Source: Bacteroidota bacterium | GTDB lineage: Bacteria > Bacteroidota > Bacteroidia > Bacteroidales > F082 | Length of the DNA stretch: 41,918 bases | NCBI GenBank assembly: GCA_003650365.1 | Contig: QMPA01000003.1 | Coordinates: 1-41,918 of the forward strand | Direction: 5' to 3' | Part shown: one piece after another, positions 33,433 to 41,632 of the stretch | How the letters are laid out: the number at the start of each line of letters is the position of its first letter | Numbering within the stretch: the first letter of the stretch is position 1 | Notes under the pieces: model-generated | The model's database searches: none | Told to the model about the DNA's origin: nothing | The model's input: the letters and a program-made list of their open reading frames with translations, nothing else | Program-made: the position numbers and the translations under genes

Positions 33433-34215
33433 ATGCATACAAATAACGAACCTTATTACAGACCGGTTGGTAAAGAAATCGAAGTCTTTAATCACTGTTA
33501 TAAAGAAAAACTCCCTGTTTTATTGAAGGGGCCGACAGGAACTGGAAAGACACGATTTTTGGAACACATGGCATTTAAGTTGGATATGAAAATGATAACC
33601 GTTGCCTGTCACGAAGAAACTTCAGCCACTGATTTATTGGGTCGCTTTATTTTGAAAGGGGCAGAAACAATCTGGATGGATGGCCCGCTAACTACGGCTG
33701 TAAAAGAAGGTCATATTATTTATTTGGATGAAATTGCCGAAGCCAGGCCTGATGTAATCGTTGCCATTCACTCGCTCACCGACCACCGCCGGCAATTGTA
33801 TCTTGATAAACTTTCGGATGAACTCAAAGCCCATGACGATTTTATGTTGGTGGCCTCGTTTAATCCGGGTTATCAAAAAGGATTTAAAGAACTGAAACCT
33901 TCTACCAGGCAGCGTTTTGTTTCGATGGCATTTGATTATCCTGACGAAAAACTGGAAGCAGAAATTATTATTAATGAAACCGGTTTGGATGAAAAGGATA
34001 CGAAAAAGCTGGTGAAGATTGCGAACAAAATCCGTAACCTGAAAGAACTGGGATTGATGGAAACTGTCTCAACACGTTTGGTAGTTGATGCTGCTAAACT
34101 GATGCATTCGGGACTAGGCAAACGCTTATCTGTAGAAGTAGGAATGATTCAGCCCCTAACGGATGATGACGAGATACTGCAGGCATTGAAGGACCTTGCA
34201 GATTTGATGATCTAA
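33433..34215 (+). CDS. norQ: Nitric oxide reductase activation AAA+ ATPase NorQ (CbbQ/NirQ family)
   Basis: NorQ is a MoxR-type AAA+ ATPase that works with the VWA protein NorD to insert the non-heme iron of NorB. 260 residues. Walker A GPTGTGKT (33-40), Walker B IIYLDEIAEARPDV (about 95-106), the NorQ-like ATSATDLLGRFILKGAETIWMDGPL segment, and sensor-type FNPGYQKGFKELKPSTRQRF. The similar MoxR family is excluded mainly by context (between norB and norD) and by these segments. ATG 33433 is 83 bases after norB; the gap carries a possible promoter and a hairpin. Confidence 0.93.
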   Translation: MHTNNEPYYRPVGKEIEVFNHCYKEKLPVLLKGPTGTGKTRFLEHMAFKLDMKMITVACHEETSATDLLGRFILKGAETIWMDGPLTTAVKEGHIIYLDEIAEARPDVIVAIHSLTDHRRQLYLDKLSDELKAHDDFMLVASFNPGYQKGFKELKPSTRQRFVSMAFDYPDEKLEAEIIINETGLDEKDTKKLVKIANKIRNLKELGLMETVSTRLVVDAAKLMHSGLGKRLSVEVGMIQPLTDDDEILQALKDLADLMI

Positions 34216-34217
34216 CA

Positions 34218-34250
34218 AGTCAGGGCTTGACTTAAAGTCAAACCCTGACT
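34218..34250. repeat. 33-base near-perfect palindrome between norQ and norD
   Basis: AGTCAGGG-C-TTGACTT pairs with AAGTCAA-A-CCCTGACT around a single A, with one mismatch. It starts three bases after the norQ stop and ends 12 bases before the norD ATG, leaving room for almost nothing else. No T tract follows. It could be a stabilising or processing structure, or a dispersed repeat inserted into the operon. Confidence 0.8.
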
Positions 34251-34262
34251 GAATACAAAATT

Positions 34263-36020
34263 ATGGAACCCGATCAGGTTATATTCAAAAAGGTTTTCGA
34301 TCTTTTTAAACGGTTTAAAAAAACCGATCCTGAGCTAAGCAATAGAACAGCTACTTTGGATGTGCTGAATGGCCGACTTACACTTATTGCTACTGCTCTG
34401 TGCGGGAGAAAGATCGAAGTGCTTCCTGCAGAACAAGAAGGCGGTTGGAAAGACCATCTTTTTTATATGCCAATAAAATTTTCATTGCTTCCGGAGCTTG
34501 AACAAAACATCAGGTTCTACATCTTTCGCATTGTTTTTCTTTCCATACAGCAGGAGCTGAAATTGAAAAATGACCTGCCTGATATTTCCCTTGAAGATAT
34601 GCGCCAGCAGGCAAAAGAAATCGGAGGGCAGGTTATTGAAGTCATGGAAAACGACTTTCCATCTGTAGCTGAATACTATCATTCCATAAAAGGTTTATTT
34701 GGGACAGCACAAAAAAAGAGTGAAATCATTCCCGATTATTGGTTGTACGGAAAACTGATGAATAGCGATGGTAATTCCCAAAACAAGAAAACCACGAATC
34801 CCGATGGGGATAATGAAGGTCGACAAGAGATAAAACCCAAAACAGAAATTAAAGCCAAGCCTGTTGAAGAAGCGGAAGTGATTAATGTTGACAAGAAAAC
34901 ACAGGAAGACTATGTGATGACCCATAATTTTGAGAAAGTAGATACTGCCGAAGAATTCAAGGGAGTCTGGCGCAATTTTGATGGCGATGACAGTCTTGAG
35001 AAAGATGCCGAAGCTTTGAGTGAACTGAACCTCAAACACCTTGTTCGCACCGATGATGAAGTGCATTCGGTTTACCAGGCCGATTTCAGAGATTTGCAGG
35101 GCATTGCAGAAAGTGGCGACAAAGAAGACGATGGCCACCATATTTGCTATGACGAATGGAATTATCAGAAAAAGCAATACAAACCCAATTATTGTAAAGT
35201 CTATCTAAAATCGATACTTGGCAATAATATGAATTACGCCGCCACTGCCCTTTCGGAAAATGCGGTAACGTTGAATGGCTTGCGCCGAAAATTTGCACAA
35301 ATTCACCAGAAACGCGAATTTGTCAGGCGAATGCCCGATGGTGAGGCGATTGATATGGATGCTGTTGTGGACATGTTTACAGACATCAAATCGGGGCATA
35401 CGCCATCAGAAAATATTTATATCACTAAGCGAAAAAAAGAGCCGGATATTTCCATTTTGTTTCTGGTGGACCTGAGTTTGTCAACTGACAGTTACGCAGC
35501 CGGAAACCGCATTCTTGATGTGGAAAAACAGGCTGTAATCCTTTTTGGGCAAGTACTTCAGGAATATGGTGTTGACTTCGCCATTGGTGGATTTTATTCA
35601 AAAACACGAAACAACTGCGCTTATATTTCTGTGAAAGGATTTAATGACGACTGGAACAAAGCCAAAAGAAATATTGGTGTTGTCGAACCAAGGGGATACA
35701 CACGGATTGGCCCGGCTTTGCGCCATGCCAAATCCTTGATAAGCGATCGTCAGATGCAAAACAAATGGGTAATTCTTTTGTCGGATGGAAAACCCAATGA
35801 TTATGATAAATACGAAGGTCGCTACGGGATTTCTGATGTAAAACAAGCTTTGCGAGAAATGCACGAATACCATATTAATACTTATGCCATTGCCATCGAA
35901 TCGACAGCAAAATATTATTTACCGCAGATGTTTGGGCAAAATCATTACAATATTTTGTCTCATCCCGAAATGCTATTGCAGTCGCTGACAACGCTTTACC
36001 AACGCATCCAAAATCATTAA
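34263..36020 (+). CDS. norD: Nitric oxide reductase activation protein NorD (VWA domain)
   Basis: 585 residues. The C-terminal von Willebrand A domain has the metal-ion-dependent adhesion site LVDLSLSTDS (DxSxS, about 401-410), then GGFYSKTRNNCAYISVKGF and VILLSDGKPNDYDKYEGRYG, typical of NorD/CobT-like proteins. The middle region is acidic and low in hydrophobicity (about 180-240; PDGDNEGRQEIKPKTEIKAKPVEEAE). Together with NorQ it assembles or activates the NorCB complex. ATG 34263. It follows norQ with a palindromic 33-base spacer and overlaps nothing; norE starts two bases after its stop. Confidence 0.92.
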   Translation: MEPDQVIFKKVFDLFKRFKKTDPELSNRTATLDVLNGRLTLIATALCGRKIEVLPAEQEGGWKDHLFYMPIKFSLLPELEQNIRFYIFRIVFLSIQQELKLKNDLPDISLEDMRQQAKEIGGQVIEVMENDFPSVAEYYHSIKGLFGTAQKKSEIIPDYWLYGKLMNSDGNSQNKKTTNPDGDNEGRQEIKPKTEIKAKPVEEAEVINVDKKTQEDYVMTHNFEKVDTAEEFKGVWRNFDGDDSLEKDAEALSELNLKHLVRTDDEVHSVYQADFRDLQGIAESGDKEDDGHHICYDEWNYQKKQYKPNYCKVYLKSILGNNMNYAATALSENAVTLNGLRRKFAQIHQKREFVRRMPDGEAIDMDAVVDMFTDIKSGHTPSENIYITKRKKEPDISILFLVDLSLSTDSYAAGNRILDVEKQAVILFGQVLQEYGVDFAIGGFYSKTRNNCAYISVKGFNDDWNKAKRNIGVVEPRGYTRIGPALRHAKSLISDRQMQNKWVILLSDGKPNDYDKYEGRYGISDVKQALREMHEYHINTYAIAIESTAKYYLPQMFGQNHYNILSHPEMLLQSLTTLYQRIQNH

Positions 36021-36021
36021 A

Positions 36022-36609
36022 ATGACAACAACGGATAAAATTCCTGATAAATCTTTTTTATATCCACCGGGGGGAATCCTAATCTGGATAATTGTAATTG
36101 TAGAATTGCTCACTTTCGGAATTGCCCTCATCGTGTTCCGGGTGAATTTTCATCAGGATTACGACACTTTCCTTTCCTCTCAAAATATGCTCAGTAAATA
36201 TATCGGGCTTTTTAATACGATCGTACTTATTACAAGTGGCTACTTTATGGCTACAGCTTTGATGAACATCAAACACGCGAAACAGAAAGAAGCAATTAAA
36301 TGGTTGCTGTTGACGATTCTGACAGGTGTTTTATTCCTATTTGTAAAGGGCTGGGAATACAGCATTAAAATTGCAGAAGGGCATTCCTTCGGATACGATG
36401 ATTTCTTTGATTTTTACTGGATGCTCACCCTCTTCCATTTTATTCATGTCCTTGTCGGGGTGGTCATTTTATCGGTACTGCTGCTCAAATTGCGCCAGGG
36501 TTATTACAACGCTTCAAATTATCTTGACGTTGAAACTGGTGGCGTATTCTGGCATATGTGCGATTTAATCTGGATATTACTCTTTCCTGTTTTATATTTA
36601 CTCCATTAG
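36022..36609 (+). CDS. norE: NorE, cytochrome c oxidase subunit III-like membrane protein
   Basis: 195 residues with about five transmembrane helices (IWIIVIVELLTFGIALIVF; YIGLFNTIVLITSGYFMATAL; WLLLTILTGVLFLFVKGWEY; FHFIHVLVGVVILSVLLL; FWHMCDLIWILLFPVLYLLH). The FHFIHVLVG and VFWHMCDLIWILLFP segments are the COX3/heme-copper-oxidase subunit III pattern seen in NorE. NorE is needed for full NOR activity in some bacteria, though its biochemical role is unclear. ATG 36022 is two bases after the norD stop, consistent with coupled translation. Confidence 0.88.
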   Translation: MTTTDKIPDKSFLYPPGGILIWIIVIVELLTFGIALIVFRVNFHQDYDTFLSSQNMLSKYIGLFNTIVLITSGYFMATALMNIKHAKQKEAIKWLLLTILTGVLFLFVKGWEYSIKIAEGHSFGYDDFFDFYWMLTLFHFIHVLVGVVILSVLLLKLRQGYYNASNYLDVETGGVFWHMCDLIWILLFPVLYLLH

Positions 36610-36612
36610 AAA

Positions 36613-36855
36613 ATGAATAAGAAAAACACAATTCTCTGGGTAATATTGATGCTATTGATGCTGTTTAATTTTTGGCTGGCAGAAATTTCTCCCATAACCG
36701 GAAAATGGACATTAACAGTTATTTTGTTTGTGACACTGATAAAATTCCTTGGCGTGGCATTTAGGTTCATGGATTTGAAAAACGCCCATAAACATTGGAA
36801 AATCATATTCATCGTTTTCATCCTTTTGTTTTCCGGGCTTGCCGGCTTGATTTAG
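36613..36855 (+). CDS. norF: NorF-like small membrane protein (COX4-type)
   Basis: 80 residues with three predicted helices (ILWVILMLLMLFNFWLAEIS, WTLTVILFVTLIKFLGVAFRFMDL, WKIIFIVFILLFSGLAGLI). FMDLKNAHKHW after the second helix is the usual loop of prokaryotic cytochrome oxidase subunit IV-like proteins, including NorF. Last gene of the nor unit, three bases after the norE stop. Family is recognised from the loop and position; a direct function is not visible. Confidence 0.75.
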   Translation: MNKKNTILWVILMLLMLFNFWLAEISPITGKWTLTVILFVTLIKFLGVAFRFMDLKNAHKHWKIIFIVFILLFSGLAGLI

Positions 36856-36896
36856 AAAAGACTTATATACTCAACCTGATAAGTAAGAAAAGCTAT

Positions 36897-36993
36897 ACGC
36901 AGATTTGCGCGGGTTTATTATGATTGTACAACAACTTCGTTGTTGATACTAAAGCGAAGCATTTTATCATAAATAACCTGCGTTAATCTGCGT
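36897..36993. repeat. 97-base imperfect inverted-repeat element after norF
   Basis: Two 28-base arms (36897-36924 and 36966-36993) pair with five mismatches in the core; their ends ACGCAGATT and AATCTGCGT match exactly. In the centre is a second hairpin CAACAA-CTTCG-TTGTTG (36929-36945). The layout, ends inverted and an inner palindrome, resembles a very small MITE-like element. No short target-site duplication is evident at the edges. Confidence 0.7.
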
Positions 36994-37021
36994 CAAAAAG
37001 ATTTTAGCTAAAGTTCTCCAC

Positions 37022-37053
37022 AAAAAAAACCGCGAAACCAAAGGCTTCACGGT
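37022..37053 (-). terminator. Intrinsic terminator of the SPFH gene (minus strand)
   Basis: Read on the minus strand, ACCGTGAAGCC pairs with GGTTTCGCGGT through two G-T wobbles and a TTT loop, then TTTTTTTT follows. It lies 32 bases past the SPFH stop codon. Confidence 0.88.
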
Positions 37054-37084
37054 CTTCTAATAAATTATCGTTTCTTGCCGAACC

Positions 37085-37918
37085 TTATTTAGTATCTCCC
37101 AAAATCAGTGGCATGCCATCGCTATTACCAATAATAACAACTTTAGAATTGGGGGATTTTGCCAATTCCAGTGTAGCACTGATGCCTTTTTCGCGAAGGA
37201 TTTTATCAGTTAAACTGGCATTGAGAATATCATTTGCCTTTGCTTTTCCTGCGGCGTCAATTTTTTGACGTTCGGCTTCTTTTTGTGCTTTTTCTAATTT
37301 AAATTTATACTCCAATGACTCTTGCTCCTGCTTCAATTTGCTTTCGATGGCCGTTTTAATAGTTGGTGGTAAAACGATGGAACGAATGAGTACCTGATTC
37401 AATGTAACGTATTTTTCATCAAGGATGTTTTTGGTTTCTTCAAATATTTCATCCTGTATGGCATCGCGCTTGGTAGAATAGATTTGCTCTGGTGTATAAC
37501 GCCCAATCACACTCCGTGCCGATGCCCTAAGGGATGGAATGACGACGCGCCGTAAATAGTCCTTGCCAATACGGCCATGTAGCAATCCCAATTTCTCGTA
37601 TTGTGGTCGATACCAGGCCGAAACATCAGCTTTAATTTCCAGCCCGTTGGAGGACAACACATTCATGTCTTCCGCAATTTCCTGCTGACGGGTTTCATAG
37701 ACAATCATATTGTTCCATGGAGCCAGGAAATGAAAGCCTTCGCTATAGGTTTGGGTCGTGTCAACACCACCACTAAAGGTTTTAAACAATACTCCGGCAT
37801 GACCGGCTTCGACTGTAACTGTAATTCTGCTCCAGAAAATAACCAGTAGTATCAGAACTAAAACCACCAAACCGATTGGGAACATTTTTTTCAAATTTAC
37901 TTCTTGTTGTTGTGCCAT
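37085..37918 (-). CDS. SPFH/prohibitin-family membrane protein
   Basis: 277 residues. From ATG 37918 (MAQQQEVNLKK) there is a single transmembrane helix near the N-terminus (GLVVLVLILLVIFW, about 15-30), then the SPFH/Band 7 domain (ITVTVEAGHAGVLFKTFSGGV; FHFLAPWNNMIVYETR; VLSSNGLEIKADVSAWYRPQ), a charged coiled coil (about 175-240, KLKQEQESLEYKFKLEKAQKEAERQKIDAAG), and a C-terminal beta/alpha part. It resembles prohibitin-family proteins, which form membrane-ring scaffolds around proteases such as FtsH. The 19-residue extension in the ORF track is from the palindrome-containing leader and is rejected. Own promoter and terminator are present. Confidence 0.9.
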   Translation of the reverse strand: MAQQQEVNLKKMFPIGLVVLVLILLVIFWSRITVTVEAGHAGVLFKTFSGGVDTTQTYSEGFHFLAPWNNMIVYETRQQEIAEDMNVLSSNGLEIKADVSAWYRPQYEKLGLLHGRIGKDYLRRVVIPSLRASARSVIGRYTPEQIYSTKRDAIQDEIFEETKNILDEKYVTLNQVLIRSIVLPPTIKTAIESKLKQEQESLEYKFKLEKAQKEAERQKIDAAGKAKANDILNASLTDKILREKGISATLELAKSPNSKVVIIGNSDGMPLILGDTK

Positions 37919-37954
37919 ATTATTAAGTTTAAAGTTTATATTAATGTAGCGCAG

Positions 37955-37980
37955 TAGAGACGCATTGCAATGCATCTCTA
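37955..37980. repeat. 26-base palindrome in the SPFH leader
   Basis: TAGAGACGCATTG followed directly by CAATGCATCTCTA, complementary at all but one position. It lies between the -7 box and the ATG of the SPFH gene, so it would be transcribed into the 5' leader. The word resembles a dispersed palindrome seen in other Bacteroidota (from memory). Confidence 0.7.
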
Positions 37981-38013
37981 TATTGCAATATGCTAATGCA
38001 ATTTTTGCGTTGA

Positions 38014-38043
38014 CAAAGATAGCTATTCGGAAACATCTAACAA
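38014..38043 (-). promoter_or_regulatory. Promoter of the SPFH gene
   Basis: Minus-strand TATCTTTG (38014-38021) with TTG at 38041-38043, 19 bases further upstream, gives both a -7 and a -33 element at a good spacing. It directly adjoins the stop codon of the PD40 gene. Confidence 0.6.
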
Positions 38044-38046
38044 CAA

Positions 38047-38925
38047 TTAATATTCATCGAGGGAAATAATAAAAATGTCAAATCTATTTTCCTGCAAAAC
38101 TGACAAAGCCATTTTTTTTCCATCCGGTGAAACTGCCGGTGTTTTAACTTTTAACTGATCGTTTGTAAGCCGCTCAAGATGCGAGCCATCTTTCCAAACA
38201 CTGTACACCTCGCCCTGCACTTCTTCTTCCCCCGAAACAAAATAAACTTTCAAACCATTGGGGCTCCAGGCAGGTTCAGTTGCCCAAAGGGAATCCAATT
38301 CGGTTTCCAAATTACCATACCAATTTAAAATAGATATTTGCTCGAAGGGATATCTATTAACGACTCTTGAAAAAAGGATTTGTTTCCCGTTTGGAGAAAC
38401 AATGGGCATGGAACAATCCCCTTTTAATTTGGTGAGGTGGTTCAAATTATCTGAAACAAAATCGTAGCTATAAATAGCCCATTCTCTTGATTTCCGATCG
38501 AATCCGGAAAAATAAACCAGGCGTTTTGTCGGAGGAAAAGAAGCTTGTCTGCATTCAATATTTCTTTTAAATAAATGACTTATTTCATCGGTTTTCAAAT
38601 CCATTTGAAAAAGGTAGTTCACCCCTGCCCTATCCGAATCGAAAACTATTTTGTTATCCTTGGGAAACCATTCCGGATGCTGTTCATTCGCCTGATTGTG
38701 GGTAAGCTGTATGAGTGTGTCTTTGTCAAAGTCAAACAAAAAAATATCCCAATTCCCGTTTCGGTTAGATTGAAAGAGCAAGCGTAAGCCATCATCTGAC
38801 CATTTGGGGAATAAATCATCTCCGGGTGAAGAAATGATTTGGTAGGTAGAATCGATGGTGAAAGGTTGGGCTATCGCAAGTTGCAAGAACAGCATTAACA
38901 GTATAGTAAGCAGAAAACGGCTCAT
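38047..38925 (-). CDS. Exported PD40 (TolB-like) beta-propeller protein
   Basis: 292 residues from ATG 38925, with signal peptide SRFLLTILLMLFLQLAIAQ. The body is a series of PD40/TolB-type blades: DDLFPKWSDDGLRLLFQSNRNGNWDIFLFD, EQHPEWFPKDNKIVFDSDRAGVNYLFQMD, SMPIVSPNGKQILFSR, TEPAWSPNGLKVYFVSG and KTPAVSPDGKKMALSVL. Such propellers bind proteins or peptides in the periplasm. True TolB also has an N-terminal domain for TolA, which is not seen here, so this is not called TolB. It lies downstream of the TonB receptor on the same strand with a hairpin-rich 194-base gap, so cotranscription is uncertain. Confidence 0.8.
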   Translation of the reverse strand: MSRFLLTILLMLFLQLAIAQPFTIDSTYQIISSPGDDLFPKWSDDGLRLLFQSNRNGNWDIFLFDFDKDTLIQLTHNQANEQHPEWFPKDNKIVFDSDRAGVNYLFQMDLKTDEISHLFKRNIECRQASFPPTKRLVYFSGFDRKSREWAIYSYDFVSDNLNHLTKLKGDCSMPIVSPNGKQILFSRVVNRYPFEQISILNWYGNLETELDSLWATEPAWSPNGLKVYFVSGEEEVQGEVYSVWKDGSHLERLTNDQLKVKTPAVSPDGKKMALSVLQENRFDIFIISLDEY

Positions 38926-38992
38926 CAAAAAGCAGAATGAATTTTGATGTAAAAATAAACTATTAATCGTTGAATTTATCTAATGACAAGAA

Positions 38993-39060
38993 CTGCAAGC
39001 GTGGACGCTTGCAGCAGGGGTACACAAACCTGCTGAGTGGCCTTTTGCTCTCAGCAGGTT
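38993..39060. repeat. Two consecutive hairpins between the PD40 and TonB-receptor genes
   Basis: CTGCAAGCGT-GG-ACGCTTGCAG (38993-39014) and AACCTGCTGA...TCAGCAGGTT (39027-39036 with 39051-39060) each have perfect 10-bp stems. They lie downstream of the minus-strand receptor gene. Without a clear T tract they may be 3'-end structures or dispersed palindromes. Confidence 0.75.
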
Positions 39061-39119
39061 GAAAGAATGAGTCTTTTTCAATCTGTCGGGAATAAAACTA
39101 CCCGCCAGATTTGAATACG

Positions 39120-41546
39120 TTAAAACTTCAAATTAATCCCGGCAGTAAAATGAAATCCGGCCTGTGGAAAATAGCCGTTCATTTCTGATTCTAAACCTTC
39201 CCAAACATAGCGGTAAACCCAGGCATTGGTTTCGTATTTTTCATTAAAAATATTGTTTAAACTTACAATGAATTCAAGCTTTCTGATCCATTTTGGACTG
39301 ATGCCGTAGAAGAACTGAAGGTTGTTCACAAGATATGGGTCAAGGCTTCTTTCGAGGCTGGATGTGTTGTCGATGAATTGCCTTCCCACATAATTTGAAA
39401 CGAGGCTCACAGAAAAACCTTTGAAAGCTGTAATACGTAAATTACTACCGGCAACCCAATCGGGCGAGAAAGAAATATCAGTTTCCCCAAGTTCATTTTC
39501 GTATTGATAGGGCTGATTATCGGGGTCGTCCCAATAATTCCAATTGTCAACGTGCTCGGTAAAATCTTTGATTTTATTTTGGCTATAAGTCGCGTTCAAA
39601 CTCCAGTCAATTATTTTCAAGAAATTGAAAGCTGTAGAAAGTTCAATTCCTGCACGATAGCTGTCGGGCACATTGGTGAGTATGGGTGCGCCCACATTGT
39701 TTATCTTGCCTGTTAACACCAATTGATCTTTATAATCCATATAAAACAAGTTGGCTTCAAATGAAAAATGTGTGGCACGTTTGCGATAACCCAATTCGTA
39801 ATCAATCAGACGTTCCGGCTTTATTTCCTGCCCGGGATCAGCATCAAGAAAAACAGAACGATTGGGTTCACGGTGAGCAACCCCAACAGAAAAGTATAGA
39901 TTATTGTTTTTGTTTACCTCATAAAAAATACCGGCTTTCGGATTGAAGAAATTGTATTGGTGCTGCTGGCTTACATTTCGTAAATCATCATCGGTTCCAT
40001 CAATTTTATAATTGATTGTCCGGAATTGCAGATCGGCATATAAGTTTAAATGCTCTGTCAATACAAAGTTTGCTTTGGCAAAAATATTGAACTCGGTTTT
40101 ATTTCCAGTATTGAAATACCAGTTTCTGTCATAATCACCAAGTCGTGCAATTTGTGCCCAGATGATTTTCCCAAAGTGTTCGCCTTCATATTTATTGAAT
40201 CCTGCACCAATATTGAGGTTTAGCCTGTCAGCATTATAATTCAGAAATAAATTGATGCCGTAAAAATCGTTGTCTAACCATTTTTGTTCTATCAGGCTTG
40301 TTCTTGAAAGAGTATCGCTGCCAATAATCGTGTCATTCATTCCGTAATTCGAAAGCTTTTTATTGTTTTTGTAATTCTCGTAATAACCTTTTCCCTTCGT
40401 ATAAAACAAAGCCGTTACCAGATTGAGCTTCGGATTGAATTCATGCGCATAATGCAGTTGGTAATAGGTTTGGTTATAATTGTCTGTCTGGTTGTCATAA
40501 AACCCCAGAAAATTTCCTTCTGTATCGTAGATTTCTCCTGCCGGATTGTAGGTGCGATTGGTTTCGAGACTGTCTTTCGGGATACCGTACCAGGCTTGAT
40601 AAGTTTTCTCTGTTCCATGAAGATAAAAGAATTTCACTATATCTTTCTTTCCTAAATAAGAAGCGGCAAATTGCATTGACCTTAAATTTGCAGATGCCCT
40701 GTCAACATAGCCGTCAGTACTCAGTAGCGAAAGCCGTCCGTCGATGGCAAACTTTCCTTTGATAAGACCAGAACCAAACCGCAAAGTATTTTTAAAAGTA
40801 TTGAACGAACCGGCAGCACTACTGAGTTCGGTATAAACATCGGGCCTGAATTTGTCAGTTTTGATATTGATGCTGGCGCCAAAAGAAGCCGCACCATTAC
40901 TTGAGGTGCCCACACCCCTCTGGATTTGTATTTTATCAACGGATGAGGCAAGGTCGGGTAAGTCAACAAAAAATACATTCTGCGATTCAGGATCGTTCAC
41001 CGGTACGCCGTTTAGTGTAACATTAATGCGTGTTAAATCTGTTCCCCTTATTCTAATGCCGGTATATCCCATACCCGTTCCGCCATCAGAAGTAACAACT
41101 GTTGAGGGCGATGAGGCCAGTAAATAAGTCAGGTCTTTGCCTGTATTTTCACGGTTTATCTGCTCATCGTCAATATCTGTATAAGTTAAAGGCGTGTTTT
41201 TCTGTGCCCTGGTTGCCGTAATAATGACTTCTTCGGTAAGAAAGGCTTCCTCTTCAAGCTTAAAGTTTAACTTTGAATTACTATTTATATTTACTTCTTT
41301 CTCAATCATTTTAAATCCAATGAAAGTTACCTTTACAATATAGCTTCCTTTTTTTAAACGTTTGAAAATATAGCTGCCATCCGTTTCTGAAACTGCGGCA
41401 ATATTGCTTCCCTTCAACACAATATTAGCACCCGGCAATGCTTCTCCATTAGCCTGATTACTGATTTTTCCTTCCAGAATGAATTGTGCTGAACCGAGCA
41501 TTGGTAAAAATACAATCAGCAATAAAAAGTACAATTGTCTTTTCAT
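39120..41546 (-). CDS. TonB-dependent outer-membrane receptor under TPP riboswitch control
   Basis: 808 residues from ATG 41546. Signal peptide MKRQLYFLLLIVFLPMLGSAQ, then a carboxypeptidase-regulatory-like domain (LEGKISNQANGEALPGANIVLKG to NFKLEEEAF, about 22-110), a plug (EVIITATRAQKN; GIRIRGTDLTRINVTLNGVPVND; QIQRGVGTSSNGAASFGASINI) and a 22-strand barrel ending in GINLKF, with a C-terminal Phe. The first 13 codons of the ORF track are excluded. It imports a ligand across the outer membrane using TonB energy. A TPP riboswitch 87 bases upstream indicates the ligand is probably thiamine or a precursor; a similar TPP-regulated receptor (Omr1) was proposed for Bacteroidetes. Substrate is inferred only. 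Confidence 0.92.
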   Translation of the reverse strand: MKRQLYFLLLIVFLPMLGSAQFILEGKISNQANGEALPGANIVLKGSNIAAVSETDGSYIFKRLKKGSYIVKVTFIGFKMIEKEVNINSNSKLNFKLEEEAFLTEEVIITATRAQKNTPLTYTDIDDEQINRENTGKDLTYLLASSPSTVVTSDGGTGMGYTGIRIRGTDLTRINVTLNGVPVNDPESQNVFFVDLPDLASSVDKIQIQRGVGTSSNGAASFGASINIKTDKFRPDVYTELSSAAGSFNTFKNTLRFGSGLIKGKFAIDGRLSLLSTDGYVDRASANLRSMQFAASYLGKKDIVKFFYLHGTEKTYQAWYGIPKDSLETNRTYNPAGEIYDTEGNFLGFYDNQTDNYNQTYYQLHYAHEFNPKLNLVTALFYTKGKGYYENYKNNKKLSNYGMNDTIIGSDTLSRTSLIEQKWLDNDFYGINLFLNYNADRLNLNIGAGFNKYEGEHFGKIIWAQIARLGDYDRNWYFNTGNKTEFNIFAKANFVLTEHLNLYADLQFRTINYKIDGTDDDLRNVSQQHQYNFFNPKAGIFYEVNKNNNLYFSVGVAHREPNRSVFLDADPGQEIKPERLIDYELGYRKRATHFSFEANLFYMDYKDQLVLTGKINNVGAPILTNVPDSYRAGIELSTAFNFLKIIDWSLNATYSQNKIKDFTEHVDNWNYWDDPDNQPYQYENELGETDISFSPDWVAGSNLRITAFKGFSVSLVSNYVGRQFIDNTSSLERSLDPYLVNNLQFFYGISPKWIRKLEFIVSLNNIFNEKYETNAWVYRYVWEGLESEMNGYFPQAGFHFTAGINLKF

Positions 41547-41632
41547 GACATGAATTTTATTGGATGCCCAAAACAAAATGGACAAACATCTTTTGTTAAA
41601 ATTGCGGGGGTATCTAAATAAATTGGCAAAAT

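Noticed and set aside
33433-36020. MoxR/VWA toxin-like or defence pair instead of NorQ/NorD
   Set aside because: The pair is embedded between norB and norE with short spacers, and the motifs match NorQ/CbbQ and NorD, so NOR maturation explains them.
37919-37975. 19-residue N-terminal extension of the SPFH protein
   Set aside because: The codons are in the palindrome-containing leader after the -7 box, and MAQQQEVNLKK directly precedes the membrane helix.
41547-41585. 13-residue extension of the TonB receptor
   Set aside because: It lies before MKRQLYFLLLIVFLPMLGSAQ, a complete signal peptide.
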